In this document: positions 19,063 through 29,713 of the stretch, piece by piece
Layout of the letters: each line of letters begins with the position of its first letter
Position numbering within the stretch: position 1 is the first letter of the stretch
Assembly: GCA_003259005.1 (NCBI GenBank)
Contig: QLII01000001.1
Location: forward strand, 3,860,501-3,924,500
Source of the DNA: Spirosoma telluris
Lineage (GTDB): Bacteria > Bacteroidota > Bacteroidia > Cytophagales > Spirosomataceae
Reading direction: 5' to 3'
Length of the DNA: 64,000 nt
The notes under the pieces: model-generated
Databases searched by the model: none
Told to the model about the DNA's origin: nothing
The model's input: the letters and a program-made list of their open reading frames with translations, nothing else
Translations under genes and position numbers: made by a program

Positions 19063-21510
19063 ATGGGACAGTCGTTAATTGAAATAGCACAGACACTAAA
19101 GAATACGACGAAGAAAGTACAGTTAATCTATGCCTTCAACGGCACCGGAAAAACCCGCCTGTCGCGGGAATTCAGGCTCCTGATTGCCCCAAAAAGCATT
19201 GAAACTGAAGAGGAAACCAGTATTAAAATACTGTACTATAATGCATTCACCGAAGACCTTTTTTTTTGGGATAATGATCTGGATTCAGACGTAAACAGAA
19301 AGCTCACGATACGCCCCAATGGTTTCACCAATCTGGCCCTTACGTTTCTTCGGGATCAGGGTATCGATGGGAATATTGTCGCTCACTTCCAGCGTTATAC
19401 GAATCCATTCTTAACCCCACGGTTCAGCCCTGATTTTTCGGAAGTAACCTTTTCAATAGACCGGGGCGACGATCAACGTATTAGTAATGTTAAAATATCT
19501 AAGGGCGAAGAAAGCAACTTTATCTGGTGTGTATTTTACAGTTTGTTAGAACAGGTTATTGAGGTATTGAACATAGCAGAGCCGGACGAACGCAGTACAG
19601 GCGATTTCAATAAACTGGAATACGTTTTTATTGACGATCCAGTTAGTTCATTAGATGATACACATTTAATTGAACTGGCGGTAAATATTGCGGAGTTGAT
19701 AAAGTCGAGTACGTCTGAGTTGAAGTTTATTATCACTACGCATAATCCGTTATTCTATAACGTACTTTTCAATGAGTTTAACAATGCTGATTCACGCTAT
19801 GGCTATAAACCCAGACACGGCATCAAGAGCCGGTTCGAGAAACTGAATGATGGTACTTTTTCGCTTGTTGAACAACACAAAGACTCTCCTTTTTCCTATC
19901 ATCTTTTCCTTTTATCGGAACTCGAAAAAGCAATAGTGTCGGGTAGTATACAAAAATATCATTTTAATTTTCTGCGTAATTTATTCGAAAAAACATCCAC
20001 GTTTCTCGGGTATAATAAATGGGAAGAACTGTTGCCACAAGAATCCCGCGAAGCATACTATAGGCGTATAATCAATCTTTCCAGCCATTCAAAACATAAT
20101 GGAGAAGAAATTTCAATCATTGAAGAAAACGACAAGAGAGTGTTAAGTTACCTTGTCGGTGAAATTAAACGAGTGTACGATGAGACGTTTGAGCCTTCGG
20201 CAATGGACAGCAGTGCCAAGGAGTTTTTAACAAAAGCGATCAACGACTATAACGCTATGTTCAGAACCAGCTATAGCGCTGATAGTAAAGAGTTTCAGAA
20301 TTACTACCGTGACCTGGCGAAACGGGTGAAGAGTAAAGAAGTTGACCTGCTTATTGTGGTCGGGATGTTTCTGACGGGGTTTGATGCCCCTACCCTCAAT
20401 ACACTGTTTGTTGATAAGAACCTGCGCTATCATGGATTAATGCAGGCTTTTTCGCGTACCAATCGTATTTATAATGCCACAAAGACGTTTGGTAATATTG
20501 TTACATTCAGAGATTTAGAACAGGCAACTATTGAGGCCATTACACTTTTTGGAGACAAGAATACTAAAAATGTTGTCCTCGAAAAGAGTTATGACGAGTA
20601 CTTAGAAGGCTTTACAGACGTTGCCACAGGGGAAGCCCGGCGAGGTTATATTGATGTAGTAAAAGAGCTGAATGAAAAGTTTCCTGACCCTGATGCCATT
20701 GCAACGGAAAAGGAGAAAAAAGAATTTTCGAAACTTTTTGGGGAATATTTGCGCGTAGAAAACATACTACAGAATTATGATGAATTTACTAATCTAAAAG
20801 CCTTACAGGCCATAGATATACATGACGCTGACGCTATTGAAGAATTTAAAGAGACTCATTTCTTATCAGATGACGACATCGCTTCAATGCAAAAGATATC
20901 ATTGCTGACAGATAGAACTATTCAGGACTATCGATCTACATACAATGATATTCGCGATTGGCTAAGACGTGAGAAAAGCGGAAAAGAAGCAGAATCATCA
21001 AAAATAGACTGGGATGACGTAGTTTTTGAAGTAGACTTACTTAAGTCACAAGAAATTAACCTTGATTATATTCTTGAACTGATATTTGAGCATAATAAGA
21101 AAACAAAAGATAAAGTTGCATTAGTAGAGGAAGTTCGTCGTGTTATCCGGGCGAGTATAGGCAACAGAGCAAAAGAGAGTTTAGTAGTTGATTTTATAAA
21201 TGAAACAGACCTTGATGCCATTCAGAATAAAGCCGATATTATAGATTTGTTCTTTACTTATGCACAAGGAAAACAGAAAGCAGAAGCGTCAGAACTAATT
21301 GAAGAAGAAAATTTAAATGAGACAGAGGCAAAGCGTTATATTACAGCTTCTTTAAAGCGTGAATATGCCAGTGAAAACGGAACAGAGCTCAATGCTCTGC
21401 TACCCAAAATGAGCCCTTTGAATCCGCAATATCTGACAAAGAAGCAGAGCGTTTTCAGAAAGCTGACCTTATTTATTGAGAAGTTTAAGGGTGTTGGTGG
21501 TCAACTCTGA
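19063..21510 (+). CDS. Fusion of type I-locus AAA ATPase with the C-terminal part of HsdR
   Basis: One uninterrupted 815-codon frame joins two proteins. Residues 1 to about 375 are the AAA ATPase, often called anticodon-nuclease-like, that sits before hsdR in type IC loci: Walker A Y-A-F-N-G-T-G-K-T (23-31), Walker B Y-V-F-I-D-D-P-V-S-S-L-D (187-198), T-T-H-N-P (225-229). From about 386 the sequence is the C-terminal part of EcoR124I-type HsdR: motif V F-L-T-G-F-D-A-P-T-L (436-445), motif VI Q-A-F-S-R-T-N-R-I (461-469), then the helical and C-terminal domains ending F-K-G-V-G-G. HsdR's PD-(D/E)XK nuclease and first motor domain are missing. The junction lies at about 20185-20220. A clean in-frame deletion is the simplest origin. 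Restriction should be lost while methylation may persist. Confidence 0.85.
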   Translation: MGQSLIEIAQTLKNTTKKVQLIYAFNGTGKTRLSREFRLLIAPKSIETEEETSIKILYYNAFTEDLFFWDNDLDSDVNRKLTIRPNGFTNLALTFLRDQGIDGNIVAHFQRYTNPFLTPRFSPDFSEVTFSIDRGDDQRISNVKISKGEESNFIWCVFYSLLEQVIEVLNIAEPDERSTGDFNKLEYVFIDDPVSSLDDTHLIELAVNIAELIKSSTSELKFIITTHNPLFYNVLFNEFNNADSRYGYKPRHGIKSRFEKLNDGTFSLVEQHKDSPFSYHLFLLSELEKAIVSGSIQKYHFNFLRNLFEKTSTFLGYNKWEELLPQESREAYYRRIINLSSHSKHNGEEISIIEENDKRVLSYLVGEIKRVYDETFEPSAMDSSAKEFLTKAINDYNAMFRTSYSADSKEFQNYYRDLAKRVKSKEVDLLIVVGMFLTGFDAPTLNTLFVDKNLRYHGLMQAFSRTNRIYNATKTFGNIVTFRDLEQATIEAITLFGDKNTKNVVLEKSYDEYLEGFTDVATGEARRGYIDVVKELNEKFPDPDAIATEKEKKEFSKLFGEYLRVENILQNYDEFTNLKALQAIDIHDADAIEEFKETHFLSDDDIASMQKISLLTDRTIQDYRSTYNDIRDWLRREKSGKEAESSKIDWDDVVFEVDLLKSQEINLDYILELIFEHNKKTKDKVALVEEVRRVIRASIGNRAKESLVVDFINETDLDAIQNKADIIDLFFTYAQGKQKAEASELIEEENLNETEAKRYITASLKREYASENGTELNALLPKMSPLNPQYLTKKQSVFRKLTLFIEKFKGVGGQL

Positions 21511-21844
21511 GTGCGGACAATGGTAGACGATACTCAAGTACACCAATCATTTACATATTGAATCTAAGTATTTATACTTTTATCCATGAATAATTATCAT
21601 CAATGCCGTTCAGCCCCTACTCAAACGTTCAATAAACCTGCTTTATGATGAAAAGTACTGAACTACTGAACTGAACGGGTTTATTGAATGTAAAAAGGGA
21701 TGTTTCCAACCTCTTACCTCCACCTTAGCCTCCGTCCAAGAAAACGTCCGATTCGGATCGAGACGCCGTGCGAAAATTTTACTAGCTGTCAACCGCAATC
21801 AGTCCCATTCGTTATTCGCGTCAATCATAAGAATCTGCGTTCTT
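21511..21844. other. Intergenic region after the restriction locus
   Basis: 334 bases with no convincing gene; a frame at 21700-21912 is antisense to the lacI tail. An 11-bp inverted repeat (TTCAATAAACC at 21628-21638 and GGTTTATTGAA at 21678-21688) could end the hsd transcript. The copy of the dispersed AATCAT...TCTGCGTTCT motif begins at 21822. Confidence 0.45.
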
Positions 21845-21845
21845 T
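21822..21845. repeat. Dispersed intergenic motif (AATCATAAGAATCTGCGTTCT)
   Basis: This copy abuts the lacI stop codon. Relatives are at 5071-5103 and 42570-42596. Confidence 0.4.
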
Positions 21846-22865
21846 CATACCAACTCCCGCGTCGACTTCCGTATCACCAGAGCCGTATCCAGTACGTGGG
21901 TTTCGGGCATAAACTGTTGAGGAGAATTGATTTGTCGTAATAGTAATTGAGCCGCCAACTGGCCAATTTCGTGAATGGGTTGCACTACAGAAGTCAATGG
22001 GGGGTAACAAACGTACTGTGGGGCGCATTGGAAAAGCCAACTAGCGCAATATCGTTCGGGATCGACAGGCCGTTTTCCTGAATACAGATAAGGGCTTCTA
22101 TAGCCGTTGGGTCATTGACGGCAAACAGCGCATCGGGTCGATTGGGCATATCCAACAGTAACTGAGTGCAGCTTCGGGCGCGCCCTTCCACAAAATCGCA
22201 GTGCATCACCAAGGCATCATCAATGGGAAATTGATGCGCTTTTAAGGCATCCAAATAGCCATTTAGCCGATTCCGGCCAATGGTCATATTTTCCGGGCCT
22301 GCCAGATGGGCAATCCGGCGGCAACCCGTTTGAATGAGATGCTGAACAGCCATAAATGCCCTTTATAATCATCCACCATGACCTTCGAGCCTTGCAGTTC
22401 ATCGACAATCCGATTAAAAAACACGATCGGCAAGCCCTTTCGCTGGGCTGTCATAATGTGCTCATAATCATTCGTTTCCCGCGTAATGGCCAGAATCAGG
22501 CCATCGACCCGACTCGATACCATGGCCTGTAAATTATGCTTTTCAATGTCTAATGACTCGCTGGATTGCATAACCATTACCTTATAGCCAGCCGCATTGG
22601 CCACTTCCTGAATGCCCAGAATCACATTGGGAAAGTAAGCGTGAACGAATTCGGGTACCATCACGCCAATAATATCCGTCTTGTTCTTTCGTAAGCTGGC
22701 GGCAACGGTGTTCGGCTGATAATCAAGCTGATGCGCCAGATCCAACACGGCCTTTTTGGTTTCAGGATTAATATCGGGCGCATTACGTAAGGCCCTGGAA
22801 ACAGTCGATATGGAGACATTTAATTTAATGGCAATGTCCCAGATAGTGGGTTGTTTACTTCTCAT
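21845..22865 (-). CDS. LacI-family transcriptional regulator (two frameshifts)
   Basis: 340-aa regulator after restoring one base in each of two runs (six G at 21999-22004; CCC at 22359-22361). The N-terminal HTH is P-T-I-W-D-I-A-I-K-L-N-V-S-I-S-T-V-S-R-A, followed by the hinge Y-Q-P-N-T-V-A-A-S-L-R. The periplasmic-binding-like effector domain has D-I-I-G-V-M-V-P, D-G-L-I-L-A-I-T, I-A-H-L-A-G-P, D-A-L-F-A-V-N-D and I-A-L-V-G-F-S-N. It ends L-V-I-R-K-S-T-R. It is divergent from the SusC/SusD locus at 23237 and probably controls it through the palindromes at 23013-23054. Confidence 0.9.
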
Positions 22866-23012
22866 GGCTCAACTAGTCTGATCGAAGCGTTAGTGATTGC
22901 CTAATTGTATTTTTTATTGATATACGTTCTCCTGGAAAATGCCTTGAAAAAAGCCTGATTTGAACCGACGAACGGGCATCAATTAACAATCTATCATCTT
23001 TTCTGAAAATTT

Positions 23013-23054
23013 AAGCGTTCCCATACGCTTTCCGATAACGTTTCCGGTAACGTT
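23013..23054. promoter_or_regulatory. Two palindromes, candidate LacI-family operators
   Basis: AAGCGT at 23013-23018 is mirrored by ACGCTT at 23025-23030. Immediately after, two AACGTT half-sites lie at 23037-23042 and 23049-23054 in an imperfect palindrome (AACGTTTCCGGTAACGTT). Both are in the 371-base gap between divergent lacI and susC. Confidence 0.5.
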
Positions 23055-23236
23055 TTTTCACAAGAAAACCTCAAAAACAGCCAATTCTACTTGCTATCCC
23101 ACCACTTATTCCTATAAATTCGATGGTAGCACAGGAAATAGATAGGCTGTTTGGCCACCGTAGCCAGCTACTAAAAATCAACTTTACCTAATGCGAAGAA
23201 GCGGTACAATATAACTATTCCAATCCTGATAGGCTC

Positions 23237-26200
23237 ATGAACGAAACTCTAAAACAAGTAGGATGGGTATTCCTCTTTTTATCCTTACTGGCTATCAGCA
23301 CAAAGCTGATGGCGCATGGCACAGGCGGTATGGCACCCCAAGCCATTTCCATTAAAGGAACCGTTACCACCGAAACGGGTGAGACCTTACCGGGTGTGAC
23401 GATTGCCGTAAAAGGCACAACCATTGGCACCACAACCAATGAGTCGGGTCAATACAGCCTTAGTATTCCAGACGCAAACGCCACGCTGGTATTCAGTTCG
23501 GTAGGCTATGAAAAGCAGGAAGTGGCAATCGGGAATAGAACAAAGATTGACGTCGTGTTGCAGCCCGATACCAAAGCGCTAAGTGAAGTGGTCGTAGTGG
23601 GTTACGGTACGCAAAATCGTCGGGACCTGACGGGGCGGTGGGGTCCATAAAAGGCAAAGAACTGGAAAATTTGCCCGTCGGGGTCCACTCGAAGCCTTAC
23701 AGGGGCGGGTCGCCGGGGTGCAGATCACCAACAACAGCGGCTCGCCGGTGCGGCCCCGAATGTCCGTATCGGGGTGTCACGTCGCTGAATGCAGGCAACG
23801 ACCCTCTGTATATTGTCGATGGGGTGCCCATTACGGGCGATATCAGCGTCGTGAATCCAAATGATATTCAGTCAATGGAGGTACTGAAAGATGCCTCCGC
23901 TACGGCTATTTACGGGGCCAGAGGAGCCAACGGCATTATTATCGTGACGACAAAACGCGGTAAAGCGGGTAAAACATCGGTTGGGCTGAGTACGTACACG
24001 GGTTTTATGGATGTCAGAAAAACCGTACCGATGCTGGATGCCTATCAGGAACGGGATTACATCCTGAATGCCGTGGCCAATGCCGGCGTTCCTGAAGTTC
24101 GGCTGGGGCTGGACACGCTCTTCCGGAATGGCGTTGCCCTGTATAATACCAACTGGCAAAATGAGATCTATCAACAGGGGCTGTTTCCAATTACGAAGTG
24201 TCGCTACGGGGTGGAAATGAGAAAACGACCTACGCGGCCAGTCTGGGGTATTTTAATCAGAAAGGGGTTATCATCAGTTCGGGTTATGATACCTATCGGG
24301 GTCGCTTCAGCATTGACCACCAGGCTTCTGCCCGATTTAAAACGGGGGCTAATATTCTGCTCTCTACCGCCAAACGCGACCGCGTGCCCGAAGGCGATGA
24401 TATCAATGCCATTATTCCGAATGCCATGCGGAATCTGCCTTTCTCACCCGTGTATAACCCCGATGGTTCCTACACGTATCTTGACCAGATTCAACGGCCT
24501 AATCCGGTAGGTCTGGCGATGCTAACCTCCTGGTTTACCGTCAGCAACCGCCTGGTGGGGAATGTCTATGGCGATTATGACATCTGGAAAGGACTCACCT
24601 TCCGTTCGACGCTGAATATCGATTATGCAGGCACCCGCGACGAACGCTTTACACCCAGTACTATTCAGGGGGATCGGCCCGTCCGGGCACGGCTTCGTAT
24701 GGCGACGTATTTACCTGGGTCAACGAAAATACGCTGAACTACAGCCGTTCCATTGGAAAACATAGCGTGTCGGGCTTATTGGGGTATAGTGTACAGCAAT
24801 CGAAAAGTTTCAATCTGTCGGCGTCTGCCAGCCAGGGTGCCACCGATAACATTACCACGCTCAATGCAGCAGCCAGCCCAACGGGGGCTTCCAGTAGTAA
24901 ATCGTCCTGGGGATTGGTCTCGTATTTTGCCCGCTTGAACTATAGCTACAACGATAAGTACCTGCTGGCGGCTACGTTGCGTCAGGATGGCTCGTCCCGC
25001 TTCGGGGCCGACAAGCGGTACGGTTTGTTCCCATCGGTTTCGGCTGGCTGGCGTATTTCGGAGGAGTCGTTTATGAAAAACATCGCCTTTATCAGCGATC
25101 TAAAGCTGCGCGCCAGTGTGGGTGTCGTTGGTAACCAGTCGATTAGTGATTTTGGCGCACAGGGTTTGTACAGTACCGGCAGCAACTACCTCGGGAAAGC
25201 CGGGATTGCCCTGTCGGCCATTCCGAACCCATCTCTAAGCTGGGAATCGACTACCCAGTCGGATGTTGGTCTGGACATTTCCTTACTGAACAACCGGATT
25301 AACCTGACCGCCGATGCCTATCTGAAACGAACCAATGCACTACTTCTATCCGTGAACCTGCCCACCACAACGGGCTTTGGTTCAGCCCTGCAAAACGTGG
25401 GCAATACGCAGAATAAAGGACTGGAATTCAGTATCGCTACCCAGAATATTGTGGGCGGTGCCGGGGGCTTCACCTGGAGTACAGCGTTCAATATCTCCTT
25501 CAACCGAAACAAGATCCTGAGCTTATCGAACAATAATGCCGACATTATCCAGACCAGTGCCGATGCCACTTTCTACGGAACGGCTCCGCAGGGGCTGGGG
25601 CGGGTTGGTGAGCCAATCGGCGTGTTTTTCGGCCAGCGCTACCGGGCGGGTATATGCCACTTCCGAGGAAGCCAAAGCCGCTAACATACGCGATGGCAGC
25701 GCATCGGGTCCCCTGTATGTGGCTGGCGATATGATCTACGTCGATACGAACGGCGATGGGATCATCAACGATGCCGACCGGTCAATCATCGGCAATGCAA
25801 AACCCAGGCATATTGGTGGATTGACGAATACTTTCTCCTATAAAGGTTTCGATCTGTCGGTGTTTTTGCAATGGTCATACGGCAACGACATCTTCAACGA
25901 GACCCGCGAGGCTTCGAACCGCAGTTTCGTTTACAATGCCGCCACGACTGAAGTGCTGCGGAGCTGGCGTAAGGAAGGCGATGTTACAGACGTTCCCCGT
26001 GGCACACCCAGTACCATTAGCCGGAACGGATTTGCCTCCAGTCGCTGGGTTGAAGATGGTTCCTATCTGCGCGTGAAAACCGCTACGCTGGGCTATACCT
26101 TTCCGGCGACCTTGCTCAAGCGCATAAAGATCGATAATCTGCGGCTGTATGTGTCGGGGCAAAATCTATTCACCTTCACCAAGTATTCGGGCATGGACCC

Positions 26201-26303
26201 CGAAGTGAACTTTCGCAGCACCTTACCGCTGCTCCAGGGAATTGATCTGGGCACCTATCCGCTGGTTCGTACAATCACCTTTGGTCTGAATCTGGGACTC
26301 TAA
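23237..26303 (+). CDS. SusC/RagA TonB-dependent receptor without STN domain (seven frame breaks)
   Basis: Outer-membrane glycan importer. Signal peptide, carboxypeptidase-like domain (I-K-G-T-V-T-T-E-T-G-E-T-L-P-G-V), plug (V-V-V-G-Y-G-T, then L-Y-I-V-D-G-V-P-I) and beta-barrel ending in F-G-L-N-L-G-L. It has no STN domain and no sigma/FecR partner, so the divergent LacI regulator is the likely control. Breaks lie near 23634, 23681, 23747, 23770, 24183, 24670 and 25650, nearly all in G runs. Adding the eight missing bases gives 1024 aa and restores standard SusC motifs across each site. This density is the highest in the window, so a true pseudogene is possible but less likely than base-calling loss. 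Confidence 0.87.
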
Positions 26304-26317
26304 ACCTGACCTTACTC

Positions 26318-27733
26318 ATGAAAAAAATTAGCTATAGCACCCTGGCCATTACCCTAGTTATGTTGACTGCTGGCTGCTCTGATGTTCTCAATCAGGTGCC
26401 GGTAAGTGCGCTGACCCAAAGTTCTTTTTTCCAGAATGCCGCCGATGCGGAAGCGGCTATCATTACCGGCTATGATGCTTTGCAGGGTGACGATGTCCGT
26501 CTTATTACCTGGGGCGATGCACGGGCCGATAACCTCCGGGTTCCTGTAAATGAAATTGGGATTACGGATGGTGGTGTACTGGACTTTCAGAATGACAACA
26601 TCAGCACCAGCAGTGGGTATGCCACCTGGAGCCGGTTCTATTCAGGGATTAACAAGGTCAACAATGTGCTGGCACAGGTACCTACGATTAAAAGTCCAAC
26701 CATCACCAGCGTTCGGGATCGAATCATGGGCGAAGCGTACTTTCTGCGGGCGCTCAATTATTTCTATCTCGTGCGTTTGTGGGGCGCAGTGCCGCTGGTG
26801 CTGGAGCCAACCCTATCCCTGGACAAGGATTTACAGCCTGCCCGAACCCCTGCCGATAAGGTACAGGAGCAGATTATTGCTGATCTGAAACAGGCCGAGA
26901 AATTGCTTCCGCTTACCTACGCATCGGCAATTGAAACGCGGGGACGGGCTACGCAGGGAGCGGCTCAGGCTTTACTGTGTAAAGTGTATCTCTGGCGGAG
27001 TTCGTACAACCAGACCAACGAATGGCAACTGGCCGCCGATTACGCAGCCAAGGTGATCGCCAATACAAACTACAGTCTGGTATCAGGCGCCAACTACAGC
27101 ACCATTTTCAGAAGCAAGAACACAAGCGAATCCATTTTTGAGCTTCAGTACAATTACAACAATCAGGAAACGAATGGTCTTTCACCCTATTTCCTACCCC
27201 GTAGCAGCAAAGTAACGACAGGCGGCAACCAAACGGTGATTCCGACCCAGAAACTGGTCGATGCTTTCGAGCCGGGCGATCTTCGGAAAGCGGCCAGTAT
27301 TTATACCAGCGATCCAGCTACCGATCAGTTTCCTAACCTGCCCACGGTGGCCAAATACCTGGGCACGGTTGTAGGCACCACCCGCTATAGCGACAGTAAT
27401 CTTATTTTTCTGCGATTAGCCGATGTGATCCTGATGCAGGCCGAAGCACTGGCGCAACTGGGCAAAACCGCTGACGCAACCGCCCTCGTCAACCGGATTC
27501 GGAACCGGGCCGGGCTGACTAACACCACCGCCAGTTCGAAAGATGCTGTTCTGCTCGCCATTGAGCAGGAGCGGTTTGTAGAACTCTGCTTTGAAGGGCA
27601 TCGCTGGTACGACCTGCTTCGAACCGGGCGGGCGAAAGCCGTATTAGGCATTGATAAAAAAGCATTGATGCCTGTTTATTTCACCGAAATTCAACTGAAT
27701 CCGAATCTATTGCCTCAGAATCCGGGCTATTAG
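26318..27733 (+). CDS. SusD/RagB nutrient-binding lipoprotein
   Basis: Intact 471-aa surface lipoprotein, partner of the SusC gene that ends 14 bases upstream. The signal peptide carries a lipobox (L-T-A-G-C, Cys about residue 20). Typical SusD segments are F-F-Q-N-A-A-D-A-E-A-A-I-I-T-G-Y, A-Y-F-L-R-A-L-N-Y-F-Y-L-V-R-L-W-G, G-R-A-T-Q-G-A-A-Q-A-L-L and, near the end, E-Q-E-R-F-V-E-L-C-F-E-G-H-R-W-Y-D-L-L-R with P-Q-N-P-G-Y. It binds glycan at the cell surface and closes the SusC channel. Confidence 0.95.
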   Translation: MKKISYSTLAITLVMLTAGCSDVLNQVPVSALTQSSFFQNAADAEAAIITGYDALQGDDVRLITWGDARADNLRVPVNEIGITDGGVLDFQNDNISTSSGYATWSRFYSGINKVNNVLAQVPTIKSPTITSVRDRIMGEAYFLRALNYFYLVRLWGAVPLVLEPTLSLDKDLQPARTPADKVQEQIIADLKQAEKLLPLTYASAIETRGRATQGAAQALLCKVYLWRSSYNQTNEWQLAADYAAKVIANTNYSLVSGANYSTIFRSKNTSESIFELQYNYNNQETNGLSPYFLPRSSKVTTGGNQTVIPTQKLVDAFEPGDLRKAASIYTSDPATDQFPNLPTVAKYLGTVVGTTRYSDSNLIFLRLADVILMQAEALAQLGKTADATALVNRIRNRAGLTNTTASSKDAVLLAIEQERFVELCFEGHRWYDLLRTGRAKAVLGIDKKALMPVYFTEIQLNPNLLPQNPGY

Positions 27734-27748
27734 TATTCTATGAAAGTA

Positions 27749-27775
27749 GATTCTTTCGATTCTGTAGATTCTATC
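27749..27775. repeat. 9-base-period GATTCT repeat (single arm)
   Basis: GATTCT starts at 27749, 27758 and 27767. Same unit as at 6255 and 32523. It can be read as part of a longer N-terminus of the next gene (D-S-F-D-S-V-D-S), which argues for the later start at 27821. Confidence 0.55.
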
Positions 27776-27820
27776 GTTATGCATCAACCTATTGCCTTTA
27801 CCCGAAACCCAGCGAACGTC

Positions 27821-29713
27821 ATGCGCGTACTGTTAAGACTTGTAGGCATCCCGCTGGCCTTTCTGGCTAGTGTGATCCCCCATTTTTCAGGGGCCTTATA
27901 CGCCCAGGATAACCGGCACATCTTGGCTGGGTCCATCATTCCCGACGAGACCTACAGCGATCAGCCGTATATCGTCAAAACCAACGATGGGGCGTGGCTG
28001 TGCGTGCTAACGACCGGAACGGGACATGAGGGAGCAACAGGTCAGCATATTATCACACAGCGAAGCCTCGATCAGGGTAAAACCTGGATGGATCGGCGCG
28101 ATGTTGAACCCGGCGATGGTCCCGAAGCCTCCTATGCCGTGCTGCTCAAAGCGCCATCGGGCCGGATCTTCGTATTTTACAACCACAATACCGATAACAT
28201 CCGGGCCGTAAAAGCCGACAATCCCCCCTATCCCGATGGACTGGTGAAACGGGTAGATAGTCAGGGGTATTTTGTCTTCAAGTATTCCGACGATAACGGC
28301 AAAAGCTGGTCGGATAATCGAGTGACGATCCCCATACGTAACTTCGAAATCGATCGAAAGAACCCCTATCAGGGCAAGATTCAATACTTCTGGAATGTCG
28401 GAAAAGCATTTACCGATAAAGGGGCGGCTTTTGTGCCGGTGCATAAGGTAGGTGGTTTTGGCGTTGGCTTTTTTACGTCGAGTGAAGGCGCCTTGCTGCG
28501 GAGTGCTGATTTGCTGACCATAACTGATCCGGCAAAAGCAACCTGGAGTACCCTGCCCGATGGCGACATTGGTCTGCGCACTCCGCCCAACATAGGCGGA
28601 CCAATTGCCGAAGAGCAGAGCTTTTCGGTCTTGAGCGATGGCACCTTCTACTGCGTTTACCGAACCATCGACGGTCACCCGGTTTATACCTACAGCCGGG
28701 ATGGCGGCCATACCTGGGATAGTCCGCAGTATTTGCGCTACGCTAATGGTCGGCTGGTCAAGCATCCGAGAGCGGCCAATTTTGCCTGGAAATGCGAAAA
28801 CGGGAAGTTCCTGTACTGGTTTCACAATCATGGTGGCCACTTCATCCGCGATCATCCGAACCGCCGGAATATGGCGTATGAAGACCGAAATCCAGCCTGG
28901 GTTATAGGCGGTATTGAAGCAGATTCGCCCAAAGGAAAAATCATTCGGTGGACGCAACCCGAAATTCTGCTGTATGACGATGATCCACTGATTCGGATGA
29001 GTTACCCTGATCTGGTTGAGGACAAAGGCGCGTATTACATTACCGAAACCCAAAAGGATATTGCCCGAGTCCACAAAATCGACGAAAGCCTGCTGACCAA
29101 ACTTTGGGGTCAATTCGATAACCGGACCAAATCGACTGCTGGATTGGTCGTCAATTGGGCCTATCAGAAAGGTAACTTCCCCCAAACTGTTGCGGCTCCG
29201 GCACTACCTGAGTTTTACAAACGGGATACAAAGAAACTGGAGCAACCGGGCATGAGTGTCCCTAATGGCTTTACCGTCGACCTGGCGTTTACGCTGAAAC
29301 AATTAACCGCTAACCAGATTTTAGCCGACACCCGCGACAGCACCGGCAAGGGCTGGTATGTGCAGACAACGGATAAAAAAACGATTGAGCTGGTTCTGAA
29401 CGATGGACGTACGCAAGCATCCTGGGCCTGCGACGAACGATTACTAACCGCGAATCAGCCGCATTACGTCAGTATCATTGTCGATGGAGGGCCAAAGATC
29501 ATCGCCTTTGTGGTGGATGGTGTCATGAACGACGGGGGCGATACCCGGCAGTTTGGCTGGGGGCGGTTCAGTCCGTACCTGAAATCGGTGGTGGGAGCCC
29601 GGCAATTGACGTTGGGTAGTTCCCTTGATGGGCAAATCAAGCAGGTTTCGGTCTATAATCGGGCGTTGACTATTTCGGAAGCAATCGGCAACTACAACGC
29701 ACAAAAAAAGTAA
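27821..29713 (+). CDS. Secreted BNR/sialidase-like beta-propeller protein with LamG-like C-terminus
   Basis: About 630 aa from the ATG at 27821, which opens a good signal peptide ending near G-A-L-Y-A-Q. An upstream ATG at 27740 would read through a nine-base repeat and is less likely. Asp-box (BNR) motifs include Y-S-D-D-N-G-K-S-W and Y-S-R-D-G-G-H-T-W, typical of six-bladed sialidase-like propellers. The C-terminal 200 residues look like a concanavalin/LamG-type jelly roll (W-Y-V-Q-T-T-D-K-K, L-T-L-G-S-S-L-D-G-Q-I-K-Q-V-S-V-Y-N-R-A-L). It could be a glycoside hydrolase or a binding protein; the full sialidase catalytic set is not evident. It lies in the LacI-controlled sugar locus, directly after SusD. 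Confidence 0.82.
   Translation: MRVLLRLVGIPLAFLASVIPHFSGALYAQDNRHILAGSIIPDETYSDQPYIVKTNDGAWLCVLTTGTGHEGATGQHIITQRSLDQGKTWMDRRDVEPGDGPEASYAVLLKAPSGRIFVFYNHNTDNIRAVKADNPPYPDGLVKRVDSQGYFVFKYSDDNGKSWSDNRVTIPIRNFEIDRKNPYQGKIQYFWNVGKAFTDKGAAFVPVHKVGGFGVGFFTSSEGALLRSADLLTITDPAKATWSTLPDGDIGLRTPPNIGGPIAEEQSFSVLSDGTFYCVYRTIDGHPVYTYSRDGGHTWDSPQYLRYANGRLVKHPRAANFAWKCENGKFLYWFHNHGGHFIRDHPNRRNMAYEDRNPAWVIGGIEADSPKGKIIRWTQPEILLYDDDPLIRMSYPDLVEDKGAYYITETQKDIARVHKIDESLLTKLWGQFDNRTKSTAGLVVNWAYQKGNFPQTVAAPALPEFYKRDTKKLEQPGMSVPNGFTVDLAFTLKQLTANQILADTRDSTGKGWYVQTTDKKTIELVLNDGRTQASWACDERLLTANQPHYVSIIVDGGPKIIAFVVDGVMNDGGDTRQFGWGRFSPYLKSVVGARQLTLGSSLDGQIKQVSVYNRALTISEAIGNYNAQKK

Noticed and set aside
21700..21912. 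70-codon plus-strand frame near the lacI end
   Set aside because: It overlaps the lacI tail in antisense; the lacI reading has family motifs through to its stop.
28007..29185. 392-codon open frame on the minus strand opposite the BNR-protein gene
   Set aside because: It is a shadow frame: no family motif, and the plus strand has a complete signal peptide, Asp-boxes and LamG-like domain.
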